From Arthrobacter sp. U41 (lineage in GTDB: Bacteria; Actinomycetota; Actinomycetes; Actinomycetales; Micrococcaceae): a stretch of 64,000 bases of DNA. The stretch spans positions 434,001 through 498,000 of the forward strand of contig NZ_VEGI01000001.1 in the NCBI RefSeq assembly GCF_007679325.1, written 5' to 3'. The position numbers were made by a program, and so were the translations under genes. Below are positions 8,666-17,242 of the stretch, one piece after another (the first letter of the stretch is position 1; each line of letters starts with the position of its first letter). Under the pieces are notes generated by a model. It worked only from the letters and a program-made list of their open reading frames with translations. It was not told where the DNA came from and made no database searches.

Positions 8666-9718
8666 CTAAAAGAGTCCGGCGGTGACAGTGCCGGTGAGCT
8701 GGTGGATAACGCGGGTCCGTGCAGCCATGTCCGACATGTCCTGGCCCAGGGTGTAGACCACAAACACGAACGCCCGCTTCCCCTTGACCAGAATGCTGGC
8801 GTCGTGAAGATTGCCGAAAAGCAGACCGTACTTGTGGAAGACGGAGACCCCGGGAGGGACCGCCGCCGGGATCAGCACTTCGTAGTTGGTGTTCTGCATG
8901 TAGGACAGCAACTGAGCCGTGTGTGCGGCATTGAGCAGCCGGCCGCTGTACAGCTCGGACAGCGTTGTCGCCATCTCTGCCGGGGTCAGGGCGTTCACGG
9001 TCCGGTCATAGGGGATGCCGAGCGACGCGGCATAGTCGGTGAGTCCCTGGTGGCCGATGGCAGCCAGAATCAAAGCCCACGAGTCGTTGTTGCTCTGCTG
9101 GACCATCTGCCGGATCTGCTGGCCGGCGGTGGACGCCCCCATCGGTGCCGCCAGCGAGGCCCTGCCGGTTTCCACCATATGGTAGTAGGCCGCTGCGGCG
9201 AGGATCTTTCCGGTACTGGCGGCCACAAACTTGGTCTTCGCCCCGTACGTGTGCACCTTTCCGTCAGTCATATCGATGAGGGCCACACCAAACCCGTAGG
9301 CACTGTTGGCCTTGATGACCGCGTTGATTTGCGCGTCCAGGGCCGGTCCGATGCTGGGAGGTACGACGGTTGGCGTTGGGGTTGGGGTCGGCGTCGGCGT
9401 TGGAGTTGCCGTAGGCGTCGGCGGCAGCGTGGTGCCTGACGGCGATACCGCCGGCGCCGCACCTGCGGGACGCGCAGACGCGGAAACGGACGCTACCGGC
9501 GTAGCACCGGCGTCGACCGGGGAGCCGGCCTGGATGGTGGCATAAACGCCGGCGGCCGAGATCAGGCCCAGGACAGTCACCAGCACGATCAGGAACTGCG
9601 GGCGGATCCTGCCAAAGCGCCGGATTCTTCCGGCCTCCTGGGCCGGCTCCCGCGCATGTCGGCCGCCGCCGGAGTGCCGGCCTGGTTCGGAAGTCTCCAC
9701 CGGACTCAGCCCCTGCAC
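8666..9718 (-). CDS. secreted serine hydrolase (class A beta-lactamase-like)
   Basis: About 350 residues. A basic cytosolic N-terminus is followed by one membrane helix (residues 41-62) and a long Ser/Pro/Thr-rich linker ending in a (TP)n run at 100-118. The extracellular catalytic domain belongs to the beta-lactamase/PBP serine-hydrolase superfamily. Active-site motifs seen are SxxK (S168-T-G-K171) and an SxN-like S-N-N (209-211), with HKYG in the place of KTG. Sequence alone does not separate a true beta-lactamase from a D,D-peptidase-like or esterase relative; the altered third motif argues against a typical resistance enzyme. The start is GTG at 9718; a GTG at 9700 has a better-spaced ribosome site. 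Confidence 0.78.
   Translation of the reverse strand: MQGLSPVETSEPGRHSGGGRHAREPAQEAGRIRRFGRIRPQFLIVLVTVLGLISAAGVYATIQAGSPVDAGATPVASVSASARPAGAAPAVSPSGTTLPPTPTATPTPTPTPTPTPTVVPPSIGPALDAQINAVIKANSAYGFGVALIDMTDGKVHTYGAKTKFVAASTGKILAAAAYYHMVETGRASLAAPMGASTAGQQIRQMVQQSNNDSWALILAAIGHQGLTDYAASLGIPYDRTVNALTPAEMATTLSELYSGRLLNAAHTAQLLSYMQNTNYEVLIPAAVPPGVSVFHKYGLLFGNLHDASILVKGKRAFVFVVYTLGQDMSDMAARTRVIHQLTGTVTAGLF
9370..9425 (-). repeat. Thr-Pro-encoding microsatellite
   Basis: A run of GTTGGC/GTCGGC/GTTGGG hexamers encoding a (TP)n linker between the membrane anchor and the catalytic domain of the serine hydrolase. It is prone to replication slippage, which would change linker length in six-base steps without breaking the frame. 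Confidence 0.8.
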
Positions 9719-9978
9719 TTCGGCGGGAGCGCAACCTCAGCTGACGCCACACGCGGGTTCACAGGCATACTCGTCCTTCTTCGTAACGAACCGCGGCGCG
9801 GCTTCAAATTCCCTGCATTGTGCCCCGCGTCCGGCCGGAGCGCAAGAGTCCGGTCCGCAAGAAAATACCGGTCCAGCGGGCCCTGCGCCGCCCGGCGTCG
9901 GGCCCCCACGGCCCTGTCCCGGCCGCCGGTAGCGGCGTACGCTGGAGCCCAGCCCCTCAGGCCAGTATAGGAGCCGCA

Positions 9979-10566
9979 ATGCGCAAGATCATTCTGATGA
10001 TGCAGGTATCTCTGGACGGATTCATCGAGGGCCCGGACCGGGACTTGAGCTGGCACCGGGTCGATGAGGAACTGCACAGCCACTTCAACGAAGAGCTCCG
10101 GACCATGGGGGCTTTCCTGGACGGCCGCGTTACGTATGAGCTCATGGCCGATTACTGGCCGACGGCGGACCAGGACCCCTCAAGCACGGCGCCGGAGATC
10201 GAGTTCGCCCGGATCTGGCGGGACATGCCCAAGATCGTCTACTCCCGGACCCTCGCGGAGGCCGGATGGAATACCGAGGTGGTGCGCGACGTCGTGGTCG
10301 AAGACATCATGAAGCTGAAGGAACAGCCCGGCGGTGACCTCGCGGTTGGCGGGGCCGATCTCTCGGCGGCCTTCAGGCGGCTCGGCTTGATCGACGAGTA
10401 CCGGATCTATGTCCACCCGGTAGTGATCGGACAAGGCAAGCCGCTGTTCCAGGAGACGGACGCCATGACGCCGCTCCGGCTGCTGGGGAGCCGCACCTTC
10501 GGCAACGGCGTGGTGCTGCTGCGGTACGCGCCGGAGACTGCCCGCGGGTACGCGGAAAGCCGGTGA
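9979..10566 (+). CDS. dihydrofolate reductase family protein (RibD C-terminal type)
   Basis: 195 residues with the RibD_C/DHFR-like fold: MRKIILMMQVSLDGFIEG at the N-terminus, GRVTYELMADYWP, PKIVYSRTL, and the NADPH-loop DLAVGGADLSAAFRRLGLIDE followed by HPVVIGQGKPLF. It is presumably an NAD(P)H-dependent reductase; these stand-alone homologues are neither folate DHFR nor confirmed riboflavin enzymes. ATG at 9979 with AGGAG seven bases upstream; the longer frame from 9820 is not supported. Its stop codon lies inside the left arm of a hairpin. Confidence 0.85.
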   Translation: MRKIILMMQVSLDGFIEGPDRDLSWHRVDEELHSHFNEELRTMGAFLDGRVTYELMADYWPTADQDPSSTAPEIEFARIWRDMPKIVYSRTLAEAGWNTEVVRDVVVEDIMKLKEQPGGDLAVGGADLSAAFRRLGLIDEYRIYVHPVVIGQGKPLFQETDAMTPLRLLGSRTFGNGVVLLRYAPETARGYAESR

Positions 10567-10606
10567 TCCGTTGCCCCCAAGGCAACCGATCGACCGGCTT
10601 TCTGCG
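10551..10606. terminator. long hairpin terminator between convergent genes
   Basis: Arms 10551-10575 and 10581-10606 pair over about 24 bp with one mismatch, one bulge and one G-U pair. The left arm contains the stop codon of the RibD-type reductase. It separates that gene from the leftward NlpC/P60 gene, so it probably works in both directions. It lacks a strong T-tract. Confidence 0.75.
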
Positions 10607-10629
10607 TACTGCTACTTCTGGTGCCGCTG

Positions 10630-11391
10630 TTAGCCGGCGCGGACGAACGTCACGGGACCGGTGGCGGTGAGCCAGGACAGCGGGTGCGCCATGGTGGCGT
10701 TGACGCCGTTCATGCCGCCGCTGATGGCCTGGCCGTTGCCGGCGTAGATGGCAACGTGACCGGACTGGACGATAATGTCGCCGGGCTGCGGGGTGGAGAC
10801 AACCTTGCCGTACTTCAGGAAGGCCGTCGGTCCGATGTCTCCCACCGGAATGCCGGCAGCGTTCAGGGCCTTCTCAACCATGGCGGTGCAGTCCTGCGTG
10901 ATACCGACCTGGCCGTAAGCCATGGACAGCAGGGTGGCGTTGACTCCGCCGGCGGCCGGGGCGGCAGCGGCGGGGGCGGGAGCCGACTGGACCTTAACCG
11001 TCGCCTTGGCGGCGGGAGCGGGAGCCGCGGCCGGAGCCGGGGCGGGTGCCGGAGCCGGGGCGGGTGCAGCTTTGGCCTTCGGAGCGGCCGCGGGCTTGGG
11101 TGCCTCGACCACGGGGGCCGGCGCCGTCTCAACGGCGGGGCGCTCGAAGGTGATCTTCACGGCGGAGTCGGCCATAACCGGTGCGGCGACCTTGCCCTTG
11201 ACGTCAACGGACGACGCGGGGGCGGAATCGCGCTCCGCCGGAGCGTCGGCTGCGTTGGCGGCCATGGCGCCGCTGAGCACCATTCCGGATGCGGCGACGA
11301 GGACTGCTGCCTGACGGCCGATGGTTCCGGCGGTACGGCGTTTGCTGCGAAGATCGGCGCGCTTGGGCGCACGGGTATTGCTAAAAGTCAT
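10630..11391 (-). CDS. secreted NlpC/P60 (C40) peptidoglycan endopeptidase
   Basis: 253 residues. A basic N-terminus and signal peptide (about residues 27-49, ending AANAADA) are followed by a long Ala/Pro-rich linker (95-148) and a C-terminal NlpC/P60 cysteine-peptidase domain. The nucleophile is C168 in GITQDCTAMVEKAL, and the catalytic His is H212 in VQSGHVAIYAGNG. These enzymes cut the stem peptide of peptidoglycan during wall remodelling. The ATG at 11391 is used; the upstream part of the frame is riboswitch RNA. Control by a c-di-AMP riboswitch directly in front fits the known regulation of actinobacterial wall hydrolases. Confidence 0.9.
   Translation of the reverse strand: MTFSNTRAPKRADLRSKRRTAGTIGRQAAVLVAASGMVLSGAMAANAADAPAERDSAPASSVDVKGKVAAPVMADSAVKITFERPAVETAPAPVVEAPKPAAAPKAKAAPAPAPAPAPAPAAAPAPAAKATVKVQSAPAPAAAAPAAGGVNATLLSMAYGQVGITQDCTAMVEKALNAAGIPVGDIGPTAFLKYGKVVSTPQPGDIIVQSGHVAIYAGNGQAISGGMNGVNATMAHPLSWLTATGPVTFVRAG
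11031..11066 (-). repeat. 18-bp tandem duplication in Ala/Pro linker
   Basis: Two perfect copies of an 18-base unit beginning CCGGAGCCGGGGC, encoding part of the APAPAP linker of the NlpC/P60 protein. Confidence 0.9.
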
Positions 11392-11396
11392 TAAAA

Positions 11397-11580
11397 GAGC
11401 CTCTCCCAATGCCTGCGAGGTGAGCTGTCGGATTCGGATGGGAGGCACCCGGCCGCACTCGGGCCCGATCATGGCGGGCCGTGCGGCTTCACCCCAAGAC
11501 CCCTGGAGAACAGCGGGTCAAATGTGGTTTCCCCGTCTCTGCCGGACGTTGCTTCTAGTTATCCCCGGGCCGCGGCAGAG
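11397..11580 (-). promoter_or_regulatory. c-di-AMP riboswitch (ydaO-yuaA type)
   Basis: Read on the minus strand, this leader carries the signature blocks of the ydaO/yuaA aptamer in order: ACGGGGAAACCA, CTTGGGGTGAAGCC, a GC stem, then CCGAATCCGACAGCTCACC and TCGCAGGC just before the gene. The same blocks precede Rpf and NlpC/P60 wall-hydrolase genes in actinobacteria. A further hairpin (CTCTGCCG pairing with CGGCAGAG) lies at the 5' end. The aptamer ends only a few bases from the start at 11391, and the ribosome site (GGGAGAGG) is at its 3' edge. Binding of c-di-AMP is known to switch such genes off; whether this one acts on transcription or translation cannot be told from sequence. Confidence 0.92.
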
Positions 11581-11776
11581 TTAGGCAATCGGCTGGGGAG
11601 AGCCCGTCTCGGAAACAACAGGCACATAACAACGGTAACGGAATGATCACGGCATGTCACATTGGGGTAACGGCAAGCGGGATTGCGGCCACGGTCCTCC
11701 CTGGTCTTTCCCCACGTCGGACGCGGATTCAGGAATAGGATGATGGCATCACCGTTCCCCAAAGCGGAGGCCCAAA

Positions 11777-12046
11777 ATGAACAGCCCCGATGTCGCCAGG
11801 CACTGTGTCGCCATCTGCCAGCTCAGTGGTGAGCCGCAGGAGGACTTCAACGTCAATACGGAACTGCTGGTACTGGAAAACGGGGAGGTCCACGTCTCCA
11901 CGTGGGACGCCGAGCCCCGCGACGGCGGCTTCGACGTCCACGTCCTGAACGACCGGGTGGACGCCCTCGGTTTTATGGTGATCACAGATTGGGAGTTCTT
12001 CGACGAGAAGGCCTACGCCGTGGTGGAACGCCGTCCAGGAACCTAA
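11777..12046 (+). CDS. hypothetical protein
   Basis: 89 residues, acidic and soluble, with no signal or membrane segment. ATG at 11777 after a clear GGAGG site. It contains ELLVLENGEVHVSTWDAE and DALGFMVITDWEFFDEKAY, which look like a compact alpha/beta fold. I do not recognise a family. It ends by overlapping the 3' end of the leftward AlkD-like gene by four bases. Confidence 0.65.
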   Translation: MNSPDVARHCVAICQLSGEPQEDFNVNTELLVLENGEVHVSTWDAEPRDGGFDVHVLNDRVDALGFMVITDWEFFDEKAYAVVERRPGT

Positions 12047-12702
12047 AAGGGCAGCTCCAGCTCGGGCCGGTGCTTGGCCACTTGCGTGAGCAGGAGGCGG
12101 ACCGCCGCCGCGGCGACCGCGCCGTCGTCGTCCTCCGGCAGGTCCGGCTGGCGCGGCTCCCCCAGCACCGACTTGGCGTGGCGCACGGACCGGGGCCAGT
12201 CCCCTGCGCCGGCGCGGAGCTCGCCCAACGGGGACAACAGGGCGGCGCGGCGGACCCAGCCGTCGGGATCCCGCACCCAGCGGTCCAGGACGCTGTCAGC
12301 GCGCACCCTGCCGATTGTGTCCAGTCCGGCTATCAGGGGGCCGACGACGTCGACGGCGAGCGGGTCCACCAGGGCGGCCATCCGTGAGCTCCGCACGAAG
12401 CCCTCGATCCGGGTCAGGTCCGTGTTGGTCAGCAGGCGGACGCTGGACTGCAGAAGGACGACGGCGGCGAGGCGGCGTTCGAAGACCGGCACGTCCCACA
12501 ATTCGGTGCTGAGGGCGGTGATGTCATCGTGGGCCAGGTCCGGATGGCGGCGCAACGCGTCACGCACGGTGCCGCGCACGGCCCCGACGGACGCGCCGTA
12601 AAAGCGGTGCCCACCGCCGTGCCTCGCCTCGGATTCCTCCGCGCGCCTCCACGACGACTCGCGCTGGAGCGCACGGTCGATGAATTCGCCGGCTTCGCTC
12701 AT
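12043..12702 (-). CDS. DNA alkylation repair (AlkD-like HEAT-repeat) protein
   Basis: About 219 residues, all helical, with HEAT-like repeats. Recognisable pieces are FYGASVGAVRGTVRDALRRH, LSTELWDVPVFERRLAAVVL, VDVVGPLIAGLD and VRDPDGWVRRAALLS, in the order seen in AlkC/AlkD-type DNA glycosylases that remove N3- and N7-alkylpurines. The key aromatic and Asp residues appear preserved in WVRDPDGWVRRA. The start is the ATG at 12702 (MSEAGEF) or one at 12720. Enzymatic activity is inferred from family only. Confidence 0.75.
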   Translation of the reverse strand: MSEAGEFIDRALQRESSWRRAEESEARHGGGHRFYGASVGAVRGTVRDALRRHPDLAHDDITALSTELWDVPVFERRLAAVVLLQSSVRLLTNTDLTRIEGFVRSSRMAALVDPLAVDVVGPLIAGLDTIGRVRADSVLDRWVRDPDGWVRRAALLSPLGELRAGAGDWPRSVRHAKSVLGEPRQPDLPEDDDGAVAAAAVRLLLTQVAKHRPELELPF

Positions 12703-12858
12703 GCGGCCATTCTCCCGCATAAAGGGAAGCCAGCTCCGCTACCGCGAGCGCCGCGAGCTCCTGCATCACTGATAGACCGTCAAACGTGAGCGTCCCGGCA
12801 GAGCCTTGGCAGCCTGAACCCGCGGCGGAAGTGAGGCATGTCCGCGGTGTCCCGCCCC

Positions 12859-13179
12859 CTACTGCCCGGGGGCCCGGTAGGACGGTGTCTTTTTTGCTGC
12901 GGCGTCAAGATCTTCCGGCGTCATGAGCGGTAACAGGTGCACATTCACGGTGCCCGTCGAATTGATCATGAGGGAAAGGGCTGCGGCGTCGGCCGGCTCC
13001 GGGACCTCGAAGACTCCCAGCACGTCGGTCTCACCAAAAGCGTAGTAGAAGGACTCGAGGGATCCTCCCACGGATTTGAGGGCTTCGACCAGCGCATCCC
13101 GGCGCTTCGTCCCTCCTTCACGCATAAGGCCTTTGATGCCCTCGCCCACGTAGTTCGCTTCGAACAAATACTTGGCCAT
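12859..13179 (-). CDS. GYD domain-containing protein
   Basis: 106 residues, a small ferredoxin-like alpha/beta barrel protein. The signature part is MAKYLFEANYVGEGIKGLM, then FYYAFGETDVLGVFEVPE and VNVHLLPLMTPEDLDAA. GYD-domain proteins are common in actinobacteria and of unknown biochemical role. ATG at 13179 with AGGAAG upstream; the frame to 13440 is otherwise non-coding. Confidence 0.88.
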   Translation of the reverse strand: MAKYLFEANYVGEGIKGLMREGGTKRRDALVEALKSVGGSLESFYYAFGETDVLGVFEVPEPADAAALSLMINSTGTVNVHLLPLMTPEDLDAAAKKTPSYRAPGQ

Positions 13180-13403
13180 GGTTCTTCCTGTCCCGTGATG
13201 TCCAGGACTCGGGCTTCCGCAGGTATGAACAAGGCTCTTTGGAGGGAAGGTCCCGGAGTTGGTCCCCGCAATGGGGTTGTGGGCACATATTAGGCCCACG
13301 CTCCCGCGCTTACAACGCTTGCTGGAGAGCCATCGACGCCCGCCGGAGAGCCCCCGGGCAAATAGCGAGTAGAGGCCGTGACGCCCGCCGGGCAATCCAC
13401 ACC

Positions 13404-13862
13404 CTAGGCGGGCTTCGGCCGGACAATCAGGACGGGGCAAGGGGCGTGTGTGATGACCTGGGTGGCCACCGAGCCCACGTGCAGACCGGGAAATCCGCCG
13501 TGCCCGCGCGAGCCAACCACCACCAGATCCGCGTCCTTCGCAGCATCCACGAGTGCTGACGCCGGCGAATCGCTGTGCACCACCTTGCCGGTGGCTGCCA
13601 CTCCCTCGTCTTCAGCGGTCTTCAGGGCATCAGCCTGCAGTGTCTGTGCCTGTTGCTCGGGGGAATCCTCCGCCACGATTTCTCCCGCGGCCGTTTCCAG
13701 TACCGCCGGAAACCATGAGAGCGGCGGTTTGCTCCAGGCCGTGATCAGCCGAATCTGGCCGCCGCGCAGTTTGGCCTCCTCGAGGGCCCACGTCAGTGCA
13801 TTGCGGGAATTTCCGGAACCGTCAAAGCCAACCACAATCACCAAAGAGCCTGTACTGGTCAT
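13404..13862 (-). CDS. universal stress protein (UspA family)
   Basis: 152 residues with the Rossmann-like USP fold: LVIVVGFDGSGNSRNALTWA at the N-terminus, a central helix pair, and the ATP-binding signature VVGSRGHGG followed by GSVATQVITHAPCPVLIV (G-2x-G-9x-G-S type). It is therefore likely an ATP-binding USP acting in the cytosol under stress or dormancy. ATG at 13862 with GGAAAG upstream; an ATG at 13874 is too close to its AGGGA. Confidence 0.93.
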   Translation of the reverse strand: MTSTGSLVIVVGFDGSGNSRNALTWALEEAKLRGGQIRLITAWSKPPLSWFPAVLETAAGEIVAEDSPEQQAQTLQADALKTAEDEGVAATGKVVHSDSPASALVDAAKDADLVVVGSRGHGGFPGLHVGSVATQVITHAPCPVLIVRPKPA

Positions 13863-14036
13863 TTGTCTTTCCATTCCCTAGCTTCGCTGAGCAGCCTGGA
13901 CTTTTCAGTTTCTGCGCGCTGTAAACCCAGTGTCAAGGAGTCATCACGGAGCCCGCAGGTTTTAGGGCCTTCGCGGCCCGGGGCTCATCCGTTTTGGGTG
14001 AGTCGCCAGCCGGGAAGGCGGTCCTAGGTTTGGGGT

Positions 14037-14249
14037 ATGGGACTACTACGACACGGGGACAAAGAACCCGCAGGTGAGCGTTTTGTGATGCGCGAAAAAC
14101 TGATGTCGATCGGGGATGACTTTTGGATTGAAAACGGGCAGGGCCAGCGCGCCTACAAGGTCAACGGCAAGGCACTCCACCTCAGAGACACTTTCGTTCT
14201 GGAGGACGTTTCGGGAGCTGAGCCGGACCGTTCGGAAGGACCGGGCTGA
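14037..14249 (+). pseudogene. truncated LURP-one-related (DUF567/PF04525) gene
   Basis: 70 codons whose core (MREKLMSIGDDFWIENGQ, then QRAYKVNGKALHLRDTFVL and EDVSGAE) matches the first half of LURP-one-related proteins, beta-barrel proteins of about 160 residues. After GAE the similarity stops and a stop codon follows at 14247; the second half of the barrel is missing and no other frame downstream clearly continues it. The PBP gene begins within 100 bases. I read this as a gene fragment left by deletion; expression of a short protein from the ATG at 14037 or 14088 remains possible. Confidence 0.6.
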
Positions 14250-14344
14250 CAACAAAGCCGTCGACGGCGGTGAGTCGAGGCGGTGGGGCCGTCACCGGAG
14301 GTTTGCGGGATCTTGAATATTGTCTGGCGGGACTGGTGGGGGAA

Positions 14345-16633
14345 ATGGCGCAGGGAAGACCAAGGCAGAGAAGGCTAACCCAGGGAAGACTAGCGCCGGG
14401 CAAACGAACCGGCTCCGGTCTTGGCACGGCGTTCCTTGGGCTTCTCGGATACGTTACCGTCAGCGTCGTCTGCGGCGTCCTGGTCGCTGGCCTGGTGGTT
14501 CCCGGCATAGCTGCTGCCGGCGTTGCCGGCCGTAATTCGATCACCTTCTTCAATCAGCTCCCTTCGGCGCTGACGGTGGATCCGCCGTCGCAGTCCACCA
14601 AAGTGCTGACCGCGGACGGGAAACTGGTCGCCACTTTCTACGCGGAAAACCGTGTGAAAGTCGGCCTGGACCAGATGTCGCCCTACATCAAGGACGCCAT
14701 CGTGGCCGTCGAGGACCGGCGCTTTTACGAGCACGCCGGTGTGGACCCACAGGGAATCCTGCGGGCGCTGTCGAGCAACCTGAGTGGCGGCGGCCGGCAG
14801 GGAGCTTCCACGCTGACCCAGCAGTATGTCGCCAATGTTGTCACTGAGTCCCTCGTGTCCTCTGACCGGGGCGATGAGGTCATCCGCAGCGGGCAGAAAA
14901 CTGTCGGAGACAAGCTGAGGGAGATGAAGCTGGCCATCGAACTCGAGAAGAAATACACCAAGGACCAGATCCTGGAGGGCTACCTCAACATCGTGTTCTT
15001 CAACCGGGACGCCTACGGCATTGAGGCAGCTTCCCGCTACTTCTTCAGCACCACCGCCAAGGACCTCACCTTGCCCCAGGCGGCCCTGCTGGCCGGCGTG
15101 GTGAACAGCCCCAGTTTCTATGACCCCGCCGTCCATCCGGAAAACGCCCTCCAGCGCCGTGATGAGGTCCTGGCCAGAATGCTCAGCCAAGGGAAGATCA
15201 TGCAGGCTGAATACAACGCCGCCGTCGCTACCGGAGTGGACCTGAAGATTACGCCGGGGAACCAGGGGTGCGCCGGAGCAACCATGGCACCCTACTTCTG
15301 CGACTACGTATCACACCTCATCCTCAACAATCCGGCCTACGGCGTCGACCTGGCCAGCCGCCAGAAGAAGCTGTACCGCGGCGGCCTGACCATCACCACC
15401 ACCCTGGACAGCAGGCTGCAAAAGGTAGCCCAGGTCCAGGTGGACGCCACGGCCGGGGCCAACCCGGACAAGTGGGGTGCGTCGCTGGTCTCCGTGGCGC
15501 CCGGGTCGGGCAAGATCCTGGCGATGGCGCAGAACACCGTCTTTCTCCCCCAGCCCGGGAAATTCGATACACAGCTCAATTTCAACGTCGATTCCAAGGA
15601 CGCTGACGGCAATGACCTGAACGGTGCCGGCGGGTTCCAGCCCGGATCCACCATGAAACCGTTCACGTTCGCGGAATGGCTCAACGCCGGCAAACCCCTG
15701 ACCGCCCGGGTGGACGCATCCCGGCGCTCATATCCGCTCGGTTTCCGCTGGAAATCCAGCTGCGGGAAGGTACTCGGTGCCTACAGCACGGCACAGAGGA
15801 GAGCCGGTCTCGACGCCACGGACGACCTCCAAAACAACGACGCGGGATACTACCGGCCCATGGCCATTGACTACGGGCTCTACAACTCCATCAACACGGC
15901 AACCTTCGCGACAGCCGCCCAACTGGATTTCTGCAATATCCAGAAGATGGTGGACGCCGTAGGGCTCCACAGCGGTTTGGATAACGCCCCGATCAACATG
16001 CACCAGCTGGGCAATTTGCTCGGTGCCATTGGGGTCGCGCCGCTCCACCTGGCCAATGCTTATGCCACGTTCGCCAACGACGGCACGTACTGCACCCCGG
16101 TGGCCATTACCAAAGTGACCGACACGACGGGACAGTCGTTTCCGGCCGAGACCACGGACTGCCGCGGCGCCGTCAAGGCCGAGGTGGCGCGCGGCGTGAA
16201 CTCTGTCCTCCAGGACGTGCTGAAACGCGGGTCCGGAGTCTGGATCAAGCCCAAGGTCCACACCCAGTTCCCGGTGGCCGCGAAGACGGGAACCTCCAAC
16301 AACAACGGCGCCACGTGGGTGGTCGGCTACACGTCCGGCATCGCCACCGCGTCTTTCTTCGGCGACGCCTTGGAAGGGCAGAAGCGGCCCGGCCAGAACG
16401 TTACGATCAATGGCCAGTTCTACAAAGGCATCGACGGTTATATGCTCGCCGGCCCGCAGTGGGCGAATTACATGCTGCAGGCCGCAGGGAGCTACCCCGC
16501 CGCCCCCTTCCCCGCGCCGCCCGCGTCGATGACCAGGCAGCAAGTACCCTCGCCGCCTGGATGGATCCCCCGGCAGCCGTTCCCCCAACCGCCCGGATGG
16601 ATGACCCGGCAGCCATGCCCCGCCGGATGCTGA
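14345..16633 (+). CDS. bifunctional class A penicillin-binding protein
   Basis: About 762 residues, a peptidoglycan glycosyltransferase-transpeptidase. After a basic tail there is one membrane helix (30-60). The GT51 domain contains the catalytic Glu E123 in VAVEDRRFYEHAG and the motifs QGASTLTQQYVAN and EGYLNIVFF. The transpeptidase domain has the acylated serine in GSTMKPF (S435-x-x-K438), SIN (515-517) and KTG (647-649). The C-terminus is an unusual Pro/Trp/Arg tail with three imperfect repeats like PPGWMTRQP. The start is ATG at 14345 with GGTGGGGG upstream; the frame is open to 14270 through the LURP remnant. Confidence 0.95.
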   Translation: MAQGRPRQRRLTQGRLAPGKRTGSGLGTAFLGLLGYVTVSVVCGVLVAGLVVPGIAAAGVAGRNSITFFNQLPSALTVDPPSQSTKVLTADGKLVATFYAENRVKVGLDQMSPYIKDAIVAVEDRRFYEHAGVDPQGILRALSSNLSGGGRQGASTLTQQYVANVVTESLVSSDRGDEVIRSGQKTVGDKLREMKLAIELEKKYTKDQILEGYLNIVFFNRDAYGIEAASRYFFSTTAKDLTLPQAALLAGVVNSPSFYDPAVHPENALQRRDEVLARMLSQGKIMQAEYNAAVATGVDLKITPGNQGCAGATMAPYFCDYVSHLILNNPAYGVDLASRQKKLYRGGLTITTTLDSRLQKVAQVQVDATAGANPDKWGASLVSVAPGSGKILAMAQNTVFLPQPGKFDTQLNFNVDSKDADGNDLNGAGGFQPGSTMKPFTFAEWLNAGKPLTARVDASRRSYPLGFRWKSSCGKVLGAYSTAQRRAGLDATDDLQNNDAGYYRPMAIDYGLYNSINTATFATAAQLDFCNIQKMVDAVGLHSGLDNAPINMHQLGNLLGAIGVAPLHLANAYATFANDGTYCTPVAITKVTDTTGQSFPAETTDCRGAVKAEVARGVNSVLQDVLKRGSGVWIKPKVHTQFPVAAKTGTSNNNGATWVVGYTSGIATASFFGDALEGQKRPGQNVTINGQFYKGIDGYMLAGPQWANYMLQAAGSYPAAPFPAPPASMTRQQVPSPPGWIPRQPFPQPPGWMTRQPCPAGC

Positions 16634-16691
16634 CGGCCGGATTCCGGTCCGCGCCCTATGCCCTGGGGTGCGGAACCTCTATTCTCGTGCC

Positions 16692-17240
16692 ATGAGCGTC
16701 CAGCCACCTGACAACTACGATGCATTCCTGTCGAGGTTGGATGCCGCCACGACCAGCCTGACCGCCCGGGCCGCGGCGTTGGACCGGGGGCTTGCAGCCG
16801 TGTCGCTGCTGTTGGGACCCTACGAATCCGGTGTCCGGGATTGGGAAGAACGGCGCCATTACGTCAGCGGGCAGCTCGCCGGGCACGCGGGGTCACACCA
16901 GTCTTACACCGCGTTGAGTGAACTCCACGATGTGGCCGTGAAGATGGAATCGATGCTTCGCGGCCGCGTCCAGCACGTCCGGGACAAGCTCGCGGTGATG
17001 CAGGACCGGCGCGGGGCCATCCGCAGGTCATTGCTGGAGCTGGAGCTCAGCCGGAAGAAGCTGCAGGCGTCCCGAATGCTGTCACAGGACCGCGAAAAGC
17101 TGAGCACCATCTTTTCATCCCTCGCCGGGTCCACCGTTGCGGTCTCGGCCCTGCCGGATACGGGCCTGCTGGGCGATCTCAGGGAAGCAAGCGAAGCGAT
17201 CATCCTGGCCGAAGCGCTGATGGAATTGAAGGGGTACTAG
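16692..17240 (+). CDS. hypothetical helical protein
   Basis: 182 residues, nearly all helix, with heptad-like stretches (MESMLRGRVQHVRDKLAVMQ, LLELELSRKKLQASRML) suggesting a coiled coil. No signal peptide or membrane helix. ATG at 16692. Two bases separate its stop from the next gene, a two-helix membrane protein, so the two likely form an operon and perhaps a complex. Family not recognised. Confidence 0.7.
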   Translation: MSVQPPDNYDAFLSRLDAATTSLTARAAALDRGLAAVSLLLGPYESGVRDWEERRHYVSGQLAGHAGSHQSYTALSELHDVAVKMESMLRGRVQHVRDKLAVMQDRRGAIRRSLLELELSRKKLQASRMLSQDREKLSTIFSSLAGSTVAVSALPDTGLLGDLREASEAIILAEALMELKGY

Positions 17241-17242
17241 TC

